Shown piece after piece: positions 1-8,234 of a stretch of DNA of 45,474 bases. This DNA comes from Flavobacteriales bacterium (GTDB lineage Bacteria > Bacteroidota > Bacteroidia > Flavobacteriales_E > Vicingaceae): assembly GCA_020435335.1 (NCBI GenBank), contig JAGQZT010000121.1:1-45474 (forward strand). Reading direction: 5' to 3'. The position numbers and the translations under genes were made by a program. Every line of letters starts with the position of its first letter. The stretch's first letter is position 1. Below the pieces are notes generated by a model. That model was not told the origin of the DNA and ran no database searches. It saw only the letters and a list, made by a program, of their open reading frames with translations.

Positions 1-1048
1 AAAACTGAAAGGCACTTGGGTTGAGCTGTACTTCCACCAGGTCTTCCGTATCGTGTTCGTCCTCAATTTCACCGAAAATTTCCTCGATGATGTCTTCGAT
101 GGTCAGGATCCCGGATGTTCCGCCAAACTCATCCACTACTACGGCTACACTTCGGCGCTCCTTAATACTCTTTTTGAGCAAATCGTTGGCAGTCATCACT
201 TCCGGAACGGTGGAAACCGGCAACAAAATGGATTTAATGGATTCGGGCCGTTTAAACAGCTCTTTGGAATGCACATATCCGATGATGTTGTCGATGGAAT
301 CACGAAAGATCAGGATCTTCGACAACCCCGTTTCAACGAATTTTTGTTGCAGTTCCTGAATAGAAGCCTCCACGTTCATGGCAATGATTTCCGTACGGGG
401 AATCATGCACTCGCGCACCTTGACATCAGCAAAGTTCAACGCATTCTTGAAGATCTGTATCTCAGAATCCACTTCTTCTCCTTCATCCTGCACTTCCTGA
501 ATATTGGATACAAAATCTTCCAGATCGATCTTGGAAAATGCCAGATCACTTTCTGAGGTGTCAATCTTAAAGGCTTTCAGGATCACATTGGAAATCCCAA
601 CCGTAATATACGTAAACGGGTAAAGGATGGCATAAACAATCGCAATTGGAACCGCCGCAATGGTTAATACGGTGTTGGGGTTGATGCGAAACAAGGCCTT
701 GGGAAGGAATTCCGCAAAGAACAGCACCAGCAGGGTAGAAATCAGGGTCTGTAACAAAAGGATAACCAACTCATTTCGAGTAAGGTATTCGATCAGAACG
801 GGTTCGAGGATCATCGCCATCAGCATACTGTATATAACCAATGCGATATTGTTTCCGAGTAACATCGCCCCGATGAACTTGGCTGGTTTTTTCAGAAAAT
901 AGGATAAAATCCTGGCCGTGAAATTACCTTTGGTATTATCGAGTTCAATTTTCAGTTTATTAGCCGAAACAAAAGCGATCTCAATACCCGAGAAGAATGC
1001 CGAAGCACTCATGGCCAACAATAGGAACAACCAAAATAATGATGTCAT
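1..1048 (-). CDS. CNNM/CBS-domain (hemolysin C/CorC-like) membrane protein, partial
   Basis: Reading the minus strand from an ATG at 1048 gives an open frame that runs off the left edge (about 349 residues visible, C-terminus missing). The first ~180 residues are strongly hydrophobic with the early FFSGIEIAFVSANK segment typical of the CNNM/DUF21 membrane domain. A CBS pair follows from about residue 210 (VRECMIPRTEI ... GYVHSKELF ... VVDEFGGTSGILTIEDIIEEIFGEIEDEHD), and the last visible residues (VEVQLNPSAFQF) look like the beginning of the CorC/HlyC transporter-associated domain. Known relatives are inner-membrane proteins linked to divalent cation, especially magnesium, export. It is the last visible gene of the coaX-lptC run on this strand. 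It could be called GldE-like by annotation pipelines, but nothing here proves a role in gliding. Confidence 0.9.
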   Translation of the reverse strand, partial: MTSLFWLFLLLAMSASAFFSGIEIAFVSANKLKIELDNTKGNFTARILSYFLKKPAKFIGAMLLGNNIALVIYSMLMAMILEPVLIEYLTRNELVILLLQTLISTLLVLFFAEFLPKALFRINPNTVLTIAAVPIAIVYAILYPFTYITVGISNVILKAFKIDTSESDLAFSKIDLEDFVSNIQEVQDEGEEVDSEIQIFKNALNFADVKVRECMIPRTEIIAMNVEASIQELQQKFVETGLSKILIFRDSIDNIIGYVHSKELFKRPESIKSILLPVSTVPEVMTANDLLKKSIKERRSVAVVVDEFGGTSGILTIEDIIEEIFGEIEDEHDTEDLVEVQLNPSAFQF

Positions 1049-1079
1049 TCAATTCAATTTCTATTCTAAAAGTAAGAGT

Positions 1080-1274
1080 TTATTTCGACATATTCTGCAA
1101 ACGTTTCAACTGACGTTTCCGTACAAAAAACAGAATGAATGCCACTACCGAGAAAAAGTAGAAAAACAAAGCGTCTTCCACTGCAGTAAATATCAAATGA
1201 TACGTAGCAATTAAAAAGGTGAGTATCCCGATCACCAACCACATGAGTTGTAAAAACTTAACGACTTTGAGCAT
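1080..1274 (-). CDS. Small two-helix membrane protein
   Basis: This 64-residue protein has two predicted transmembrane segments (about residues 5-25 and 32-50) and a basic C-terminus (VRKRQLKRLQ). It lies 2 bp after the lptC stop codon and 31 bp before the CNNM/CBS gene, so it is almost certainly co-transcribed with both. I do not recognise a named family. A small membrane protein at this place between lptC and a hemolysin-like gene is, from memory, common in Bacteroidota. Its function is unknown; it could assist LptC or the cation exporter, but that is a guess from position only. Confidence 0.7.
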   Translation of the reverse strand: MLKVVKFLQLMWLVIGILTFLIATYHLIFTAVEDALFFYFFSVVAFILFFVRKRQLKRLQNMSK

Positions 1275-1276
1275 AA

Positions 1277-1861
1277 CTAATTCTGAACGGCGCTGCTGTC
1301 CGTTTCTTCTTTAATGTTTATGGTTCCTTTTATTTTATGAATCTTCCATTTACTGAAGTCTTGATTCGCCTCCATACCTTCTCCCATAATGATCTCATCC
1401 TGTGTAGTGATCTTCACAAACTCGTCGGAGTAAATTTTGGCCGAGTCTTCATTCCAGATCAAATGTTCGGTATTGAGTTTTTCTCCTTTATCGTTGATCA
1501 CCACGACATCATCCTTAGCTTCCATCACCCGTTCCCCGACCCGGTGAATGGCATAATTGGACGTAAGGGTCGAGATCACCTGAACAAGGCTGTCGTAAAA
1601 CAGTACTTTTATCCCTTCCCGCATTTCGATATACTTATTCTCTTCCGTGCCGTACTCTTCCATCAGAGGCGCCGTAACCTTCACTTTCACATCGGATTTC
1701 TCGGAATAGATCAGCTCCACATTTCTCCCCTTATTGATCGGGATTTTCTCTTGTTTGGTTAACGACTCCACTTGTTCAACATCATTTACACAAGAAAAAA
1801 GTATCCCGATTGCTAAAAGCATCGGGATACCGGTTATGATGATGTTATTTTTGTGAGTCAA
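1277..1861 (-). CDS. lptC: LPS export ABC transporter periplasmic protein LptC
   Basis: The 194-residue protein starts with a hydrophobic segment ending in a lipobox (LFSC, Cys24), so it appears to be a lipoprotein rather than the single-pass form found in Escherichia coli. The body matches the LptC beta-jellyroll pattern, with Y/F-D-S repeats such as ERVMEAKDDVVVINDKGEKL and LNTEHLIWNEDSAKIYSDEFV followed by GEGMEANQDFSKWKI, which is typical of Bacteroidota LptC. LptC links the inner-membrane LptFG pump to the periplasmic LptA bridge in LPS transport. The start codon is TTG; no in-frame ATG lies upstream of the signal segment. The gene begins 3 bp after the TPR gene and ends 2 bp before the small membrane protein gene. 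Confidence 0.88.
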   Translation of the reverse strand: MTHKNNIIITGIPMLLAIGILFSCVNDVEQVESLTKQEKIPINKGRNVELIYSEKSDVKVKVTAPLMEEYGTEENKYIEMREGIKVLFYDSLVQVISTLTSNYAIHRVGERVMEAKDDVVVINDKGEKLNTEHLIWNEDSAKIYSDEFVKITTQDEIIMGEGMEANQDFSKWKIHKIKGTINIKEETDSSAVQN

Positions 1862-1864
1862 ATG

Positions 1865-3157
1865 CTATTGTTTGGTACGAACCGTTGTTGTTTCTCCGAT
1901 CCAGCAATCACAGGTATAAGAATCTCCGTCTTTTACCGAATAGAAGAATACATCTTTAGTAACCGGATAGGTTGCGGAAGCTCTGGCTATTTTTTTGTTG
2001 GCTTCATCCGCCACGCTGCTATCCATCGACTTCGCTTTGGAATACTTGTCAACTGCCGCCCAGTACGCACCATATTTACCCAGTTTACCGTCGTCGCATG
2101 ATGATGCACTGTACATGTAGGCATCACCGATAACCATATAAGGTTCACCCCATCCACTCTTGTATCCGGCGGCTTTCAGCGCATAGCTTTTCGCTGAAGA
2201 ATAGCTTTTGGCGTACAGGTAAGCTTCGGCAACACTCAGGCTGTACTGAGCACGATCCTCATCTGTTTCAGCCATGTCCAATGCTTTTTTAAAGAATTCG
2301 ATGGCTTTGTCGTAGTCTTTCTTACCCAGGAACAATTTACCCATACCTTCGGCACCTTCGGAAGACGGCTCCAGCTTGAAGTAAGCTTCGGCAACCTGAG
2401 AGAACACGTCTGCTTCATAGCATTTTTTGATCTTCAATAACTTGACGGTTCTTCTCAACCAGTCCACATCTTCTTTGTGGGCCTCAAAATTTTTCTCGGC
2501 CATAGGAACCAGCGTCTCACAAGTCAGGTAAGGACCTGTTACATTTGTAATTTTCTCTAGTGCTTCCGCATACTTGTCGGCATATTTACCATCAGCATTG
2601 GCTGCACAGATAGCGGCCAGTTTTTCGTAAATTTCAACTACTTCTTCGGCTGTTTTCTTGCCTTCTTTTTCCATGTTAATGGTGGCAAACATCAGAGCTA
2701 CAACCGTACCCGCCTGAGATTGGTTTCCACAACCATCAACCGATTCATTCAGAATGGCAAATGTTTCTTCCTTTTGATCAGTTCGGTGAACCAGCATGGA
2801 CTGTCCCTTGTATCCGAGAACAAAACACTTTTGCCCGAACATTTCTATCCTTCGGTCGTAAATGGAGAACATCGTATCCAGATACAATTGCTTGGTCGCT
2901 TCATCTTTGGCATCCTTGGCCAGGTTCTCATACAATTTAACCCCGTTAATATATAAGGTCTTTTGCGACTTCGGGCACACATTGTATGCCACCCGCCATA
3001 ATTTCAGCGCCAGTTTCTCATCGTTGCCCATATAATCTTTGTAGATCAGGTGTTCGATACATTTAACACTATCTTCTGGTGTTGCTCCGTAATCTCCTTG
3101 TGCAAAGCTTGTCAGGCTCAGCATGAATCCCGCGATAATAAATGTTAATCTTTTCAT
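1865..3157 (-). CDS. TPR-repeat secreted protein
   Basis: This protein of about 430 residues starts with a clear signal peptide (MKRLTFIIAGFMLSLTSFAQG). The frame is open for ten more codons upstream, to 3187, but the ATG near 3157 places the signal peptide at the N-terminus and avoids overlap with the preceding gene, so I prefer it. The middle and C-terminal parts contain repeated helical pairs with TPR spacing, for example GMGKLFLGKKDYDKAIEFFKKALDMAETDEDRAQYSLSVAEAYLYAKSYSSAKSYALKA, shown here as two successive motifs. TPR proteins are protein-binding scaffolds; this one should act in the periplasm. It sits between a porin-like gene and lptC, an arrangement I recall as frequent in Bacteroidota, and this suggests an envelope role. 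No enzyme motif is visible. Confidence 0.85.
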   Translation of the reverse strand: MKRLTFIIAGFMLSLTSFAQGDYGATPEDSVKCIEHLIYKDYMGNDEKLALKLWRVAYNVCPKSQKTLYINGVKLYENLAKDAKDEATKQLYLDTMFSIYDRRIEMFGQKCFVLGYKGQSMLVHRTDQKEETFAILNESVDGCGNQSQAGTVVALMFATINMEKEGKKTAEEVVEIYEKLAAICAANADGKYADKYAEALEKITNVTGPYLTCETLVPMAEKNFEAHKEDVDWLRRTVKLLKIKKCYEADVFSQVAEAYFKLEPSSEGAEGMGKLFLGKKDYDKAIEFFKKALDMAETDEDRAQYSLSVAEAYLYAKSYSSAKSYALKAAGYKSGWGEPYMVIGDAYMYSASSCDDGKLGKYGAYWAAVDKYSKAKSMDSSVADEANKKIARASATYPVTKDVFFYSVKDGDSYTCDCWIGETTTVRTKQ

Positions 3158-3159
3158 CG

Positions 3160-4473
3160 TTAGTCGTATTTTCTTTTTTGGAACCATATTGCATTAATAG
3201 TGACTCCTACATTAAAATTTAAAAAGTTTTCTTTTACCAAACCGTTGTCCATCGTACCCCTGCTACCGTATTCTATTCCCAGGTTTAAGCGGGGATAGGT
3301 GAACTCCGATCTTCTAACCGGTAACCCAATACCAAATGTTATGCCATATTCACTCCAGTCGGTATTATTGACCGCAAGATAAGAAGATGCGTATCGTATT
3401 CCAAATCTGTAAGCCATTCTCTGGTAATATTTCCTGCCATCCCAGCTTGGAATAAACTGCCCGCCAATGGCTATCGATTGGCTGGACTGATAAGAATAAA
3501 GTGTATCTGATGATTGAATGGCTCCCCAATTGGCAGACCGATAATCTGCGGCAATCAACCATTTATTTTCTTTCTCCAGGGAGAACCCAACACCCAGTTT
3601 AGACGGCAAGCGGGTTACATCGTTGGTGTTTTCATCAAAACTGGTTGTATCTTTCAGCGTACCGAAGTCGATATTTCCTTTGAAGGTTCTGAGCAGTGTA
3701 GTTGATGTCGTATTGAGGTCGGCAGCCAGGTCGTAGGTAACCCCGAAGGTTAAACTAAATTCGTCTTTCTCCTTATCTTCATTACGTTTAATGAATTTCT
3801 TCTGGTATTGCAACCCGAGTGACCCCCCGAAATCCGCTACGGACACATCTTTCAGCTTCCAGACATTCAGCGCGTTTGGTAAATTTCCGTAGATGATCTT
3901 CTGATCGTAAGTCATGGCTCCGAAAATGTAGTACCCGTTAAACCCGAAAGAAACTAATGAGGTACTATCAATATTAAAAGCCAAAGCATTTCCCCAGTAC
4001 AATTTGTTCAGTGCGCCTTCACCATAGGTATAATAGCTGTAATCACCTCCCGCAATGCTGTCGTTCCTCACTTCATCGTATTGATATCCTACACTCGAAA
4101 AGGGCATCATTCCGAAGCTCATCCCCCATTTATTTTTCACTACCGGCATGGCAAAAGCGATATGGCTGATGTATGGGTTGTTCTGGTGTTGCGATTCGGA
4201 ATTGTCTTTCAACCATAACGCATTGTTGGTATAACCGACATCGAACGTCGTATTGGCTATGGCCGAATAACTGGCAGGATTCAGGTAGCCGATGTCTTTG
4301 AATGAACGAATACCAATTGCGGTTCCCCCCATCCCGAAATTATAGGAAAAAGTTTCCGGCCGGAGCTCTCCGATTCCGTACTTGGAATAGGGAGAATTGG
4401 TTGTTGCCTGAGTAAATGCAGCAGCACTTATTAGCAAGAAGAAAACGGCAATAACTGCTCTATTGGTCTGCAT
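3160..4473 (-). CDS. Outer-membrane beta-barrel protein, porin/FadL-like
   Basis: The 437-residue product has a signal peptide (MQTNRAVIAVFFLLISAAAF, cleavage near residue 20-24) followed by SPYSKYGIGEL and GMGGTAIGI, a pattern seen in Bacteroidota outer-membrane proteins related to the OmpP1/FadL hydrophobe transporters. The rest alternates polar and aromatic residues in short strands (for example YGITFGIGLPVRRSEFTYPRLNLGIEYG), as expected for a beta-barrel, and ends in aromatic and basic residues. The ATG at 4473 overlaps the 3' end of coaX by 14 bp, so the two are probably translated from one mRNA. The substrate is unknown. The barrel prediction is by eye only. Confidence 0.8.
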   Translation of the reverse strand: MQTNRAVIAVFFLLISAAAFTQATTNSPYSKYGIGELRPETFSYNFGMGGTAIGIRSFKDIGYLNPASYSAIANTTFDVGYTNNALWLKDNSESQHQNNPYISHIAFAMPVVKNKWGMSFGMMPFSSVGYQYDEVRNDSIAGGDYSYYTYGEGALNKLYWGNALAFNIDSTSLVSFGFNGYYIFGAMTYDQKIIYGNLPNALNVWKLKDVSVADFGGSLGLQYQKKFIKRNEDKEKDEFSLTFGVTYDLAADLNTTSTTLLRTFKGNIDFGTLKDTTSFDENTNDVTRLPSKLGVGFSLEKENKWLIAADYRSANWGAIQSSDTLYSYQSSQSIAIGGQFIPSWDGRKYYQRMAYRFGIRYASSYLAVNNTDWSEYGITFGIGLPVRRSEFTYPRLNLGIEYGSRGTMDNGLVKENFLNFNVGVTINAIWFQKRKYD

Positions 4474-5179
4474 TGTAATTTAAAATTTCGTTTAACCCTT
4501 TCAGCACTAAAAACTGGTCTGCAAAGATGCGATTTTTTGGTTCCAAATCAAATAGTTCAAAATCGCCACCTGTAAGAACCACTTTTAGGTCGTTATATTG
4601 CGACAGGTATTGATTTATTACACCCTGAACTTCATTTTTCAAACCATAATAGACTCCCGACAAAATCGAATTTTCGGTAGAATCCCCGATCATTTCGACC
4701 GGAAGTTGCTTAAAATTCACTTTGGGCAGTTTCCCGGTAAACGTGTTTAATGCCTTAAAGCGCATCTCAAAACCGGGGGAAATCGCTCCTCCGAAATAGG
4801 CCTTGCCGGCCCTAACCAGATCATACGTTACGCAGGTTCCCATATCAATTACCAACACATTTTCATTACGGTAAACACGACTCGCCCCGACAATTCCGGC
4901 AACACGATCTTTCCCAAGGGTTTCCGGTGTTTTGTAATGATTGGCCAAAGGTAAGGGAGTGTCTGCTGATAAGGCCAAAAAATTATACTTTGTTAACATT
5001 TTTGTAGCCTCTTCATCTCTTACCGAGGAAAAAATGCCCTGCTGAATCTGATGTTTTGTGAAGATGGCGTCCAGTTCGTTTTCACTAAAAGCCGGCTGCT
5101 GCACCATGTCAATGAGCTCATCCCCATTAAATACAGCAACTTTCATCAACGTATTCCCTATATCCAGTACCAGATTCAT
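4460..5179 (-). CDS. coaX: Type III pantothenate kinase
   Basis: CoaX phosphorylates pantothenate, the first step of coenzyme A synthesis, and belongs to the ASKHA fold. The 239-residue length fits. The phosphate-binding motif is at the N-terminus (LVLDIGNTLMKVAVF), the pantothenate-site motif GKDRVAGIVGA lies in the middle with DMGTCVTYDL just after it, and GGAISPG follows. The late GGDFELF motif is also present. It is the first gene of the minus-strand run leading to lptC and the CNNM/CBS protein, and its ATG faces away from the tRNA-Phe gene. No strong promoter match was found in the short upstream gap. Confidence 0.95.
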   Translation of the reverse strand: MNLVLDIGNTLMKVAVFNGDELIDMVQQPAFSENELDAIFTKHQIQQGIFSSVRDEEATKMLTKYNFLALSADTPLPLANHYKTPETLGKDRVAGIVGASRVYRNENVLVIDMGTCVTYDLVRAGKAYFGGAISPGFEMRFKALNTFTGKLPKVNFKQLPVEMIGDSTENSILSGVYYGLKNEVQGVINQYLSQYNDLKVVLTGGDFELFDLEPKNRIFADQFLVLKGLNEILNYNADQ

Positions 5180-5222
5180 GTAAAAATAAAGTCCGAAATT
5201 ACAAAATGTGCAAGGATTGTTT

Positions 5223-5251
5223 TTTGAGATTAAAATATTTTTCTAAATTTG
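5223..5251 (+). promoter_or_regulatory. Bacteroidota-type promoter for tRNA-Phe
   Basis: A TTTG at 5223-5226 and TAAATTTG at 5244-5251 match the -33/-7 elements used by the Bacteroidota primary sigma factor (TTTG and TAnnTTTG). The 17-bp spacing is slightly shorter than the usual 19. Transcription would begin a few bases before the tRNA at 5267. Confidence 0.6.
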
Positions 5252-5266
5252 CCGACCTATTAAGCT

Positions 5267-5339
5267 GGTGCCTTAGCTCAGTTGGTAGAGCAAAGGACTG
5301 AAAATCCTTGTGTCCCTGGTTCGATTCCTGGAGGCACCA
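5267..5339 (+). tRNA. tRNA-Phe (anticodon GAA)
   Basis: The sequence folds as a full cloverleaf: acceptor arm GGTGCCT/AGGCACC, D-stem GCTC/GAGC, anticodon stem AAGGA/TCCTT around loop CTGAAAA, and T-arm CCTGG/CCTGG with loop TTCGATT. The anticodon is GAA. The discriminator is A and the 3' CCA is not fully encoded, so it must be added after transcription. A promoter lies just upstream and an intrinsic terminator just downstream, so this is an independent single-tRNA unit. Confidence 0.97.
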
Positions 5340-5344
5340 CTTCT

Positions 5345-5380
5345 AAAAAGCCTTGACTACATTGTAGTTGAGGCTTTTTT
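5345..5380 (+). terminator. Intrinsic terminator after tRNA-Phe
   Basis: A long hairpin pairs AAAAAGCCTTGACTAC with GTAGTTGAGGCTTTTT through two G-T wobbles and a very small loop. The right arm runs into a T-tract on the plus strand. Because the left arm begins with an A-run, it could also stop minus-strand transcription. Confidence 0.85.
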
Positions 5381-5705
5381 GGTTTTGGATACAATTTAGT
5401 GGAGTGGACTACTTTTGGAAATGGAGTGGGGTTTTGTTACACTCCTTCTGTATCCTTTTTGAATTGCTCATACAACTCTTTCTCCTCTATATTTCTATCC
5501 TCACTACTACATTTCTTGACCCAAATAGCTATCCCAAACAAAATCAATAAAATAAAAAAAAGGCTTCTACTTTGTTCAACAACATTCCAAAGAACATATC
5601 CAAATCCTTTTTCCTTTTTATCCTTACTCATCCCATAAAAGTATTTAAAATATTAAAAGACAAGATTATTCATTACTTTAGAATGGTATTAAAATTAGAA
5701 ATAGA
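5381..5705. other. A+T-rich gap after tRNA-Phe
   Basis: Apart from the possible 64-residue membrane protein on the minus strand, I see no RNA gene, repeat or strong promoter here. The stretch is noticeably richer in A+T than the flanking core genes. A near match to the -7 element (TACTTTAG, about 5675) precedes the plus-strand gene at 5706. Confidence 0.4.
5437..5631 (-). CDS. Possible small single-pass membrane protein
   Basis: This 64-residue frame begins MSKDKKEKG, has one hydrophobic stretch (about residues 24-42, LFFILLILFGIAIWV) and a charged C-terminal tail (SEDRNIEEKELYEQFKKDTEG). The charged ends and the acidic helical tail look like a real protein more than a chance frame. Competing plus-strand frames over the same bases are rich in Phe, Ser and Leu and look like shadows. 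The region is A+T-rich, no family is recognised and no clear promoter is seen, so the call is tentative. Confidence 0.4.
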   Translation of the reverse strand: MSKDKKEKGFGYVLWNVVEQSRSLFFILLILFGIAIWVKKCSSEDRNIEEKELYEQFKKDTEGV

Positions 5706-5945
5706 ATGAAACTATACTTATCAAAATCACATGCTGATGAAGATGACGATGAATATACTCAAGAAGGAGTTTATGGTTTATTATTTTCTTCCAAAGAAGA
5801 TCTACTAAACATGTGTGATTTCTTTTCCAAAGTTAAAGAGCATTTAACAAATAATGAAACATGCCATATGCATTTTAGGGACAGTTTAAAGAATTGGAAC
5901 AAAAACAAACATATTGACTTTGAAGTAACTACATTAGAGGAGTGA
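5706..5945 (+). CDS. Small acidic protein of unknown function
   Basis: This 79-residue product begins MKLYLSKSHADEDDDEYTQE, is acidic, and has no signal peptide or membrane segment, so it should be cytoplasmic. It contains a compact aromatic/helical part (GVYGLLFSSKEDLLNMCDFF, then HMHFRDSLKNWNKNKHIDFEV) that looks like a small folded domain with an alpha-beta pattern. I do not recognise it with confidence. Its stop codon overlaps the GTG start of the next gene by 3 bp (GTGA), so the two are likely translationally coupled. The A+T-rich codon use differs from the housekeeping genes nearby and suggests recent acquisition. Confidence 0.65.
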   Translation: MKLYLSKSHADEDDDEYTQEGVYGLLFSSKEDLLNMCDFFSKVKEHLTNNETCHMHFRDSLKNWNKNKHIDFEVTTLEE

Positions 5946-6556
5946 GGAGAGTTTTAATCACATCAATTTTGCTGCTGCTTATTGGAAGCTATGGGTTTGG
6001 GCAGGACACCCTCGAAATTAAAAAATCTACCGTACTCAAAAGACCTCAACCATGGGTTTGTGCAACTAAAGATGATGTAACTATAAGTGACGATGAGATT
6101 GAACAAACAGAAGCTATTGAATCAATTCGAATTTCAGTTGAACAGATTAACAATGACAGCAGTTACACAACAAAAACCCTTAACAGTGAAGAATTCCAAA
6201 CCGAAGTGTATGATGGTGGAGGTGAACTTAGAGGTTACTTTAAGGATGGTGAATTAGTTAAAATGATTGAATGGACAGGGCTTTCCAGTTGCGCCTATCT
6301 AACAGAATATTATCTGAAAGAAGGTCAATTAATATTTGCTTACACACAAGGAAAAGAATTTCAATATGTTGATAGTATAGCTTCATTCAACTATGACATT
6401 CAAACCCTGGTCATGGAGGGGAGGTTCTACTATAAAAATGGCAAGAAGGTCAAGGATATTGTAAAAGGTGCAACGCGTTGCAGTGGACAGTTAGGAAAAG
6501 ACTGGTTCAAAAGTTACCAAGATGATGCTAAATATTACTCTAAACTTTTAAAGTGA
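5942..6556 (+). CDS. Secreted protein of unknown function
   Basis: The 204-residue frame starts with GTG and has a good signal peptide (MRRVLITSILLLLIGSYGFGQ, cleavage near residue 21). The mature part contains repeated short strand-turn units of the kind GELRGYFKDGELVKMIEWTG, EYYLKEGQLIFAYTQGKEF and GRFYYKNGKKVKDI, similar to the weak repeats seen in many Bacteroidota periplasmic proteins. No catalytic motif or named family is visible. The GTG start overlaps the stop codon of the acidic 79-residue gene, implying that they are expressed together. Codon use is A+T-rich like its partner and unlike the flanking genes. Confidence 0.7.
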   Translation: MRRVLITSILLLLIGSYGFGQDTLEIKKSTVLKRPQPWVCATKDDVTISDDEIEQTEAIESIRISVEQINNDSSYTTKTLNSEEFQTEVYDGGGELRGYFKDGELVKMIEWTGLSSCAYLTEYYLKEGQLIFAYTQGKEFQYVDSIASFNYDIQTLVMEGRFYYKNGKKVKDIVKGATRCSGQLGKDWFKSYQDDAKYYSKLLK

Positions 6557-6628
6557 AAAAGCTTCCATAACCCAACCCATCTAAACGGTTTGAAAAAATT
6601 GTGCTACTTTTATTCAAAACAAACCACC

Positions 6629-8188
6629 ATGAAAAAAAACATATCCAGTTTATTGATCCTATTGATCACCTCCCCTGTTTTTGCGCAAACCACATACAAT
6701 GATATTGCCCCCGCACTATACAACAATTGCACGTCATGTCACCGTCCCGGAGGAGGCGCTCCTTTTTCGATGTTATCATACAATGACATTTCTCCCTGGA
6801 CGACTGCTATTCAGACGGTATTAAACAATGGCGATATGCCACCCTGGGCTGCCGATACGTCATACCTTCATTTTTCAAATGAACGTTTTATTTCACAGGC
6901 CGACCGGGATACGATATTGGCCTGGATTTCAGATGGCGCGCTACAAGGTAATCCCTCTCTTTTACCTCCTCCGCCCAATTACCCGCAATATCAATTGAAC
7001 GGAACGCCGGATACCATAATATCTCTCCCCGCTTTTTACAGCAATGCCGGAGCCAATGATGCATACAACACCTTTGTTATTCCATTAACGTTAACGCAAT
7101 CGCGGTTTATCCGCGCCATTGAATTGGTACCCAACAACCCCGCCCTGATTCATCATGCCATCATTAATGCAGATACTGCCGGCAAAGTTGCTACAGACAC
7201 TTCCGGGAATTCCTACACGATTCTTGGTGACATCTCCATAGGCACATACGCTCCGGGAACGCGCCCGGTCATTTTCCCAGGCTCTGCCCAGCTTAAGATG
7301 GGTGTCGCCATTCCGGCCAATGCAGAATTTATCATGCAAATACACACCCCTGCAGGCACTCAAGGTCAGCCCTTATCCATAAACGTACGTTTGTATTTTT
7401 ACAACCCCGGAGAAACCGGCATCAGGCCCGTATACAATTTTGTTCCCTTACAATATTGGGAAAACGATTTCTGGATTGCTCCCGGAACCATCAAATCTTT
7501 TTCCACGGAGCAAGCGACCTTCCCTTATCCGATTTCCATATACAGCGCCTTCCCCCATTCTCATCAGATCTGTACGGAGATTCTGAATTTCGCTTACGAT
7601 ACCACCACTTTTGATACCACCAGGTTGATGAAAATCGATGATTGGGATTTTGAACATCAGGAGTATTATTATTACAGGAATTTAGTAACAATCCCGACCG
7701 GATATAAATTTTCATCCACCCATAAATATGACAACACCAGCAGCAACCCAAACAACCCGTTCAGCCCGCCTCAATTGATAACCGGAGGTTTGTATTCTAC
7801 GGATGAAATGTTGTTCGACGGCTTCCAGTTTATTACTTATTTGCCCGGAGATGAATCAATTAACATAGACAGTATCTTATCCACCGATTCCCTATTAACC
7901 GTTGGGATTTGGGAAAATTATTCCGCTGCGGCTACGATGAATACTTCAACCGTTTATCCGAACCCTGTTAGTGACAGATCCACGATTACTTTTTCAAAAA
8001 AACAATCACTGAGCATAAACGCAGAACTAAGAGTATGGACTATTGAGGGGAAAGCAGTAAACATAGCTTATCAGCTGAAGAAAAACTCCATCGAAATTCA
8101 AAAAAGCAACTTAAAACCAAACCTTTATATCTATCAAATTATAGACGGTTCTACTAAAATCTCTTCGGGGAAATTTATCGTCCGGTAA
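6629..8188 (+). CDS. T9SS-exported cytochrome c / PHM-like copper type II monooxygenase fusion
   Basis: The 519-residue product (start ATG at 6629; an in-frame TTG at 6590 would place 13 residues before the signal peptide) has a signal peptide ending at FAQ20. A mono-heme cytochrome c segment follows with C34-T-S-C37-H38 and a likely distal Met at 70 in GDMPPW. From about 130 to 415 the sequence follows the copper type II ascorbate-dependent monooxygenase (PHM-like) pattern: H175-H176 and H239 (MQIHTPAG) match the three CuH ligands, H310-x-H312 (FPHSHQ) and M394 (STDEM) match the CuM ligands. The C-terminus (YPNPVSDRSTITF ... LKPNLYIYQI) is a type A T9SS sorting signal. It is probably a surface or secreted oxidase; the substrate is unknown. 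The ligand matches are by motif comparison from memory. Confidence 0.85.
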   Translation: MKKNISSLLILLITSPVFAQTTYNDIAPALYNNCTSCHRPGGGAPFSMLSYNDISPWTTAIQTVLNNGDMPPWAADTSYLHFSNERFISQADRDTILAWISDGALQGNPSLLPPPPNYPQYQLNGTPDTIISLPAFYSNAGANDAYNTFVIPLTLTQSRFIRAIELVPNNPALIHHAIINADTAGKVATDTSGNSYTILGDISIGTYAPGTRPVIFPGSAQLKMGVAIPANAEFIMQIHTPAGTQGQPLSINVRLYFYNPGETGIRPVYNFVPLQYWENDFWIAPGTIKSFSTEQATFPYPISIYSAFPHSHQICTEILNFAYDTTTFDTTRLMKIDDWDFEHQEYYYYRNLVTIPTGYKFSSTHKYDNTSSNPNNPFSPPQLITGGLYSTDEMLFDGFQFITYLPGDESINIDSILSTDSLLTVGIWENYSAAATMNTSTVYPNPVSDRSTITFSKKQSLSINAELRVWTIEGKAVNIAYQLKKNSIEIQKSNLKPNLYIYQIIDGSTKISSGKFIVR

Positions 8189-8210
8189 ACTTCATCTTGC
8201 AAATTCGGCG

Positions 8211-8218
8211 TAACTTTG
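8211..8218 (+). promoter_or_regulatory. Candidate -7 element upstream of gpmI
   Basis: TAACTTTG matches the Bacteroidota TAnnTTTG element, 16 bp before the gpmI ATG. I see no clear TTTG at the -33 position. Confidence 0.4.
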
Positions 8219-8234
8219 CACAAACATTTTGAGG

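Noticed and set aside
53..1214. Several plus-strand open frames at the left edge
   Set aside because: They lie opposite the minus-strand CNNM/CBS gene, whose translation shows clear membrane and CBS motifs; the plus frames show no domain pattern.
5706..6556. Toxin-antitoxin operon
   Set aside because: The second protein has a signal peptide and is larger than typical toxins, and neither shows a known toxin or DNA-binding motif; gene coupling alone is not enough.
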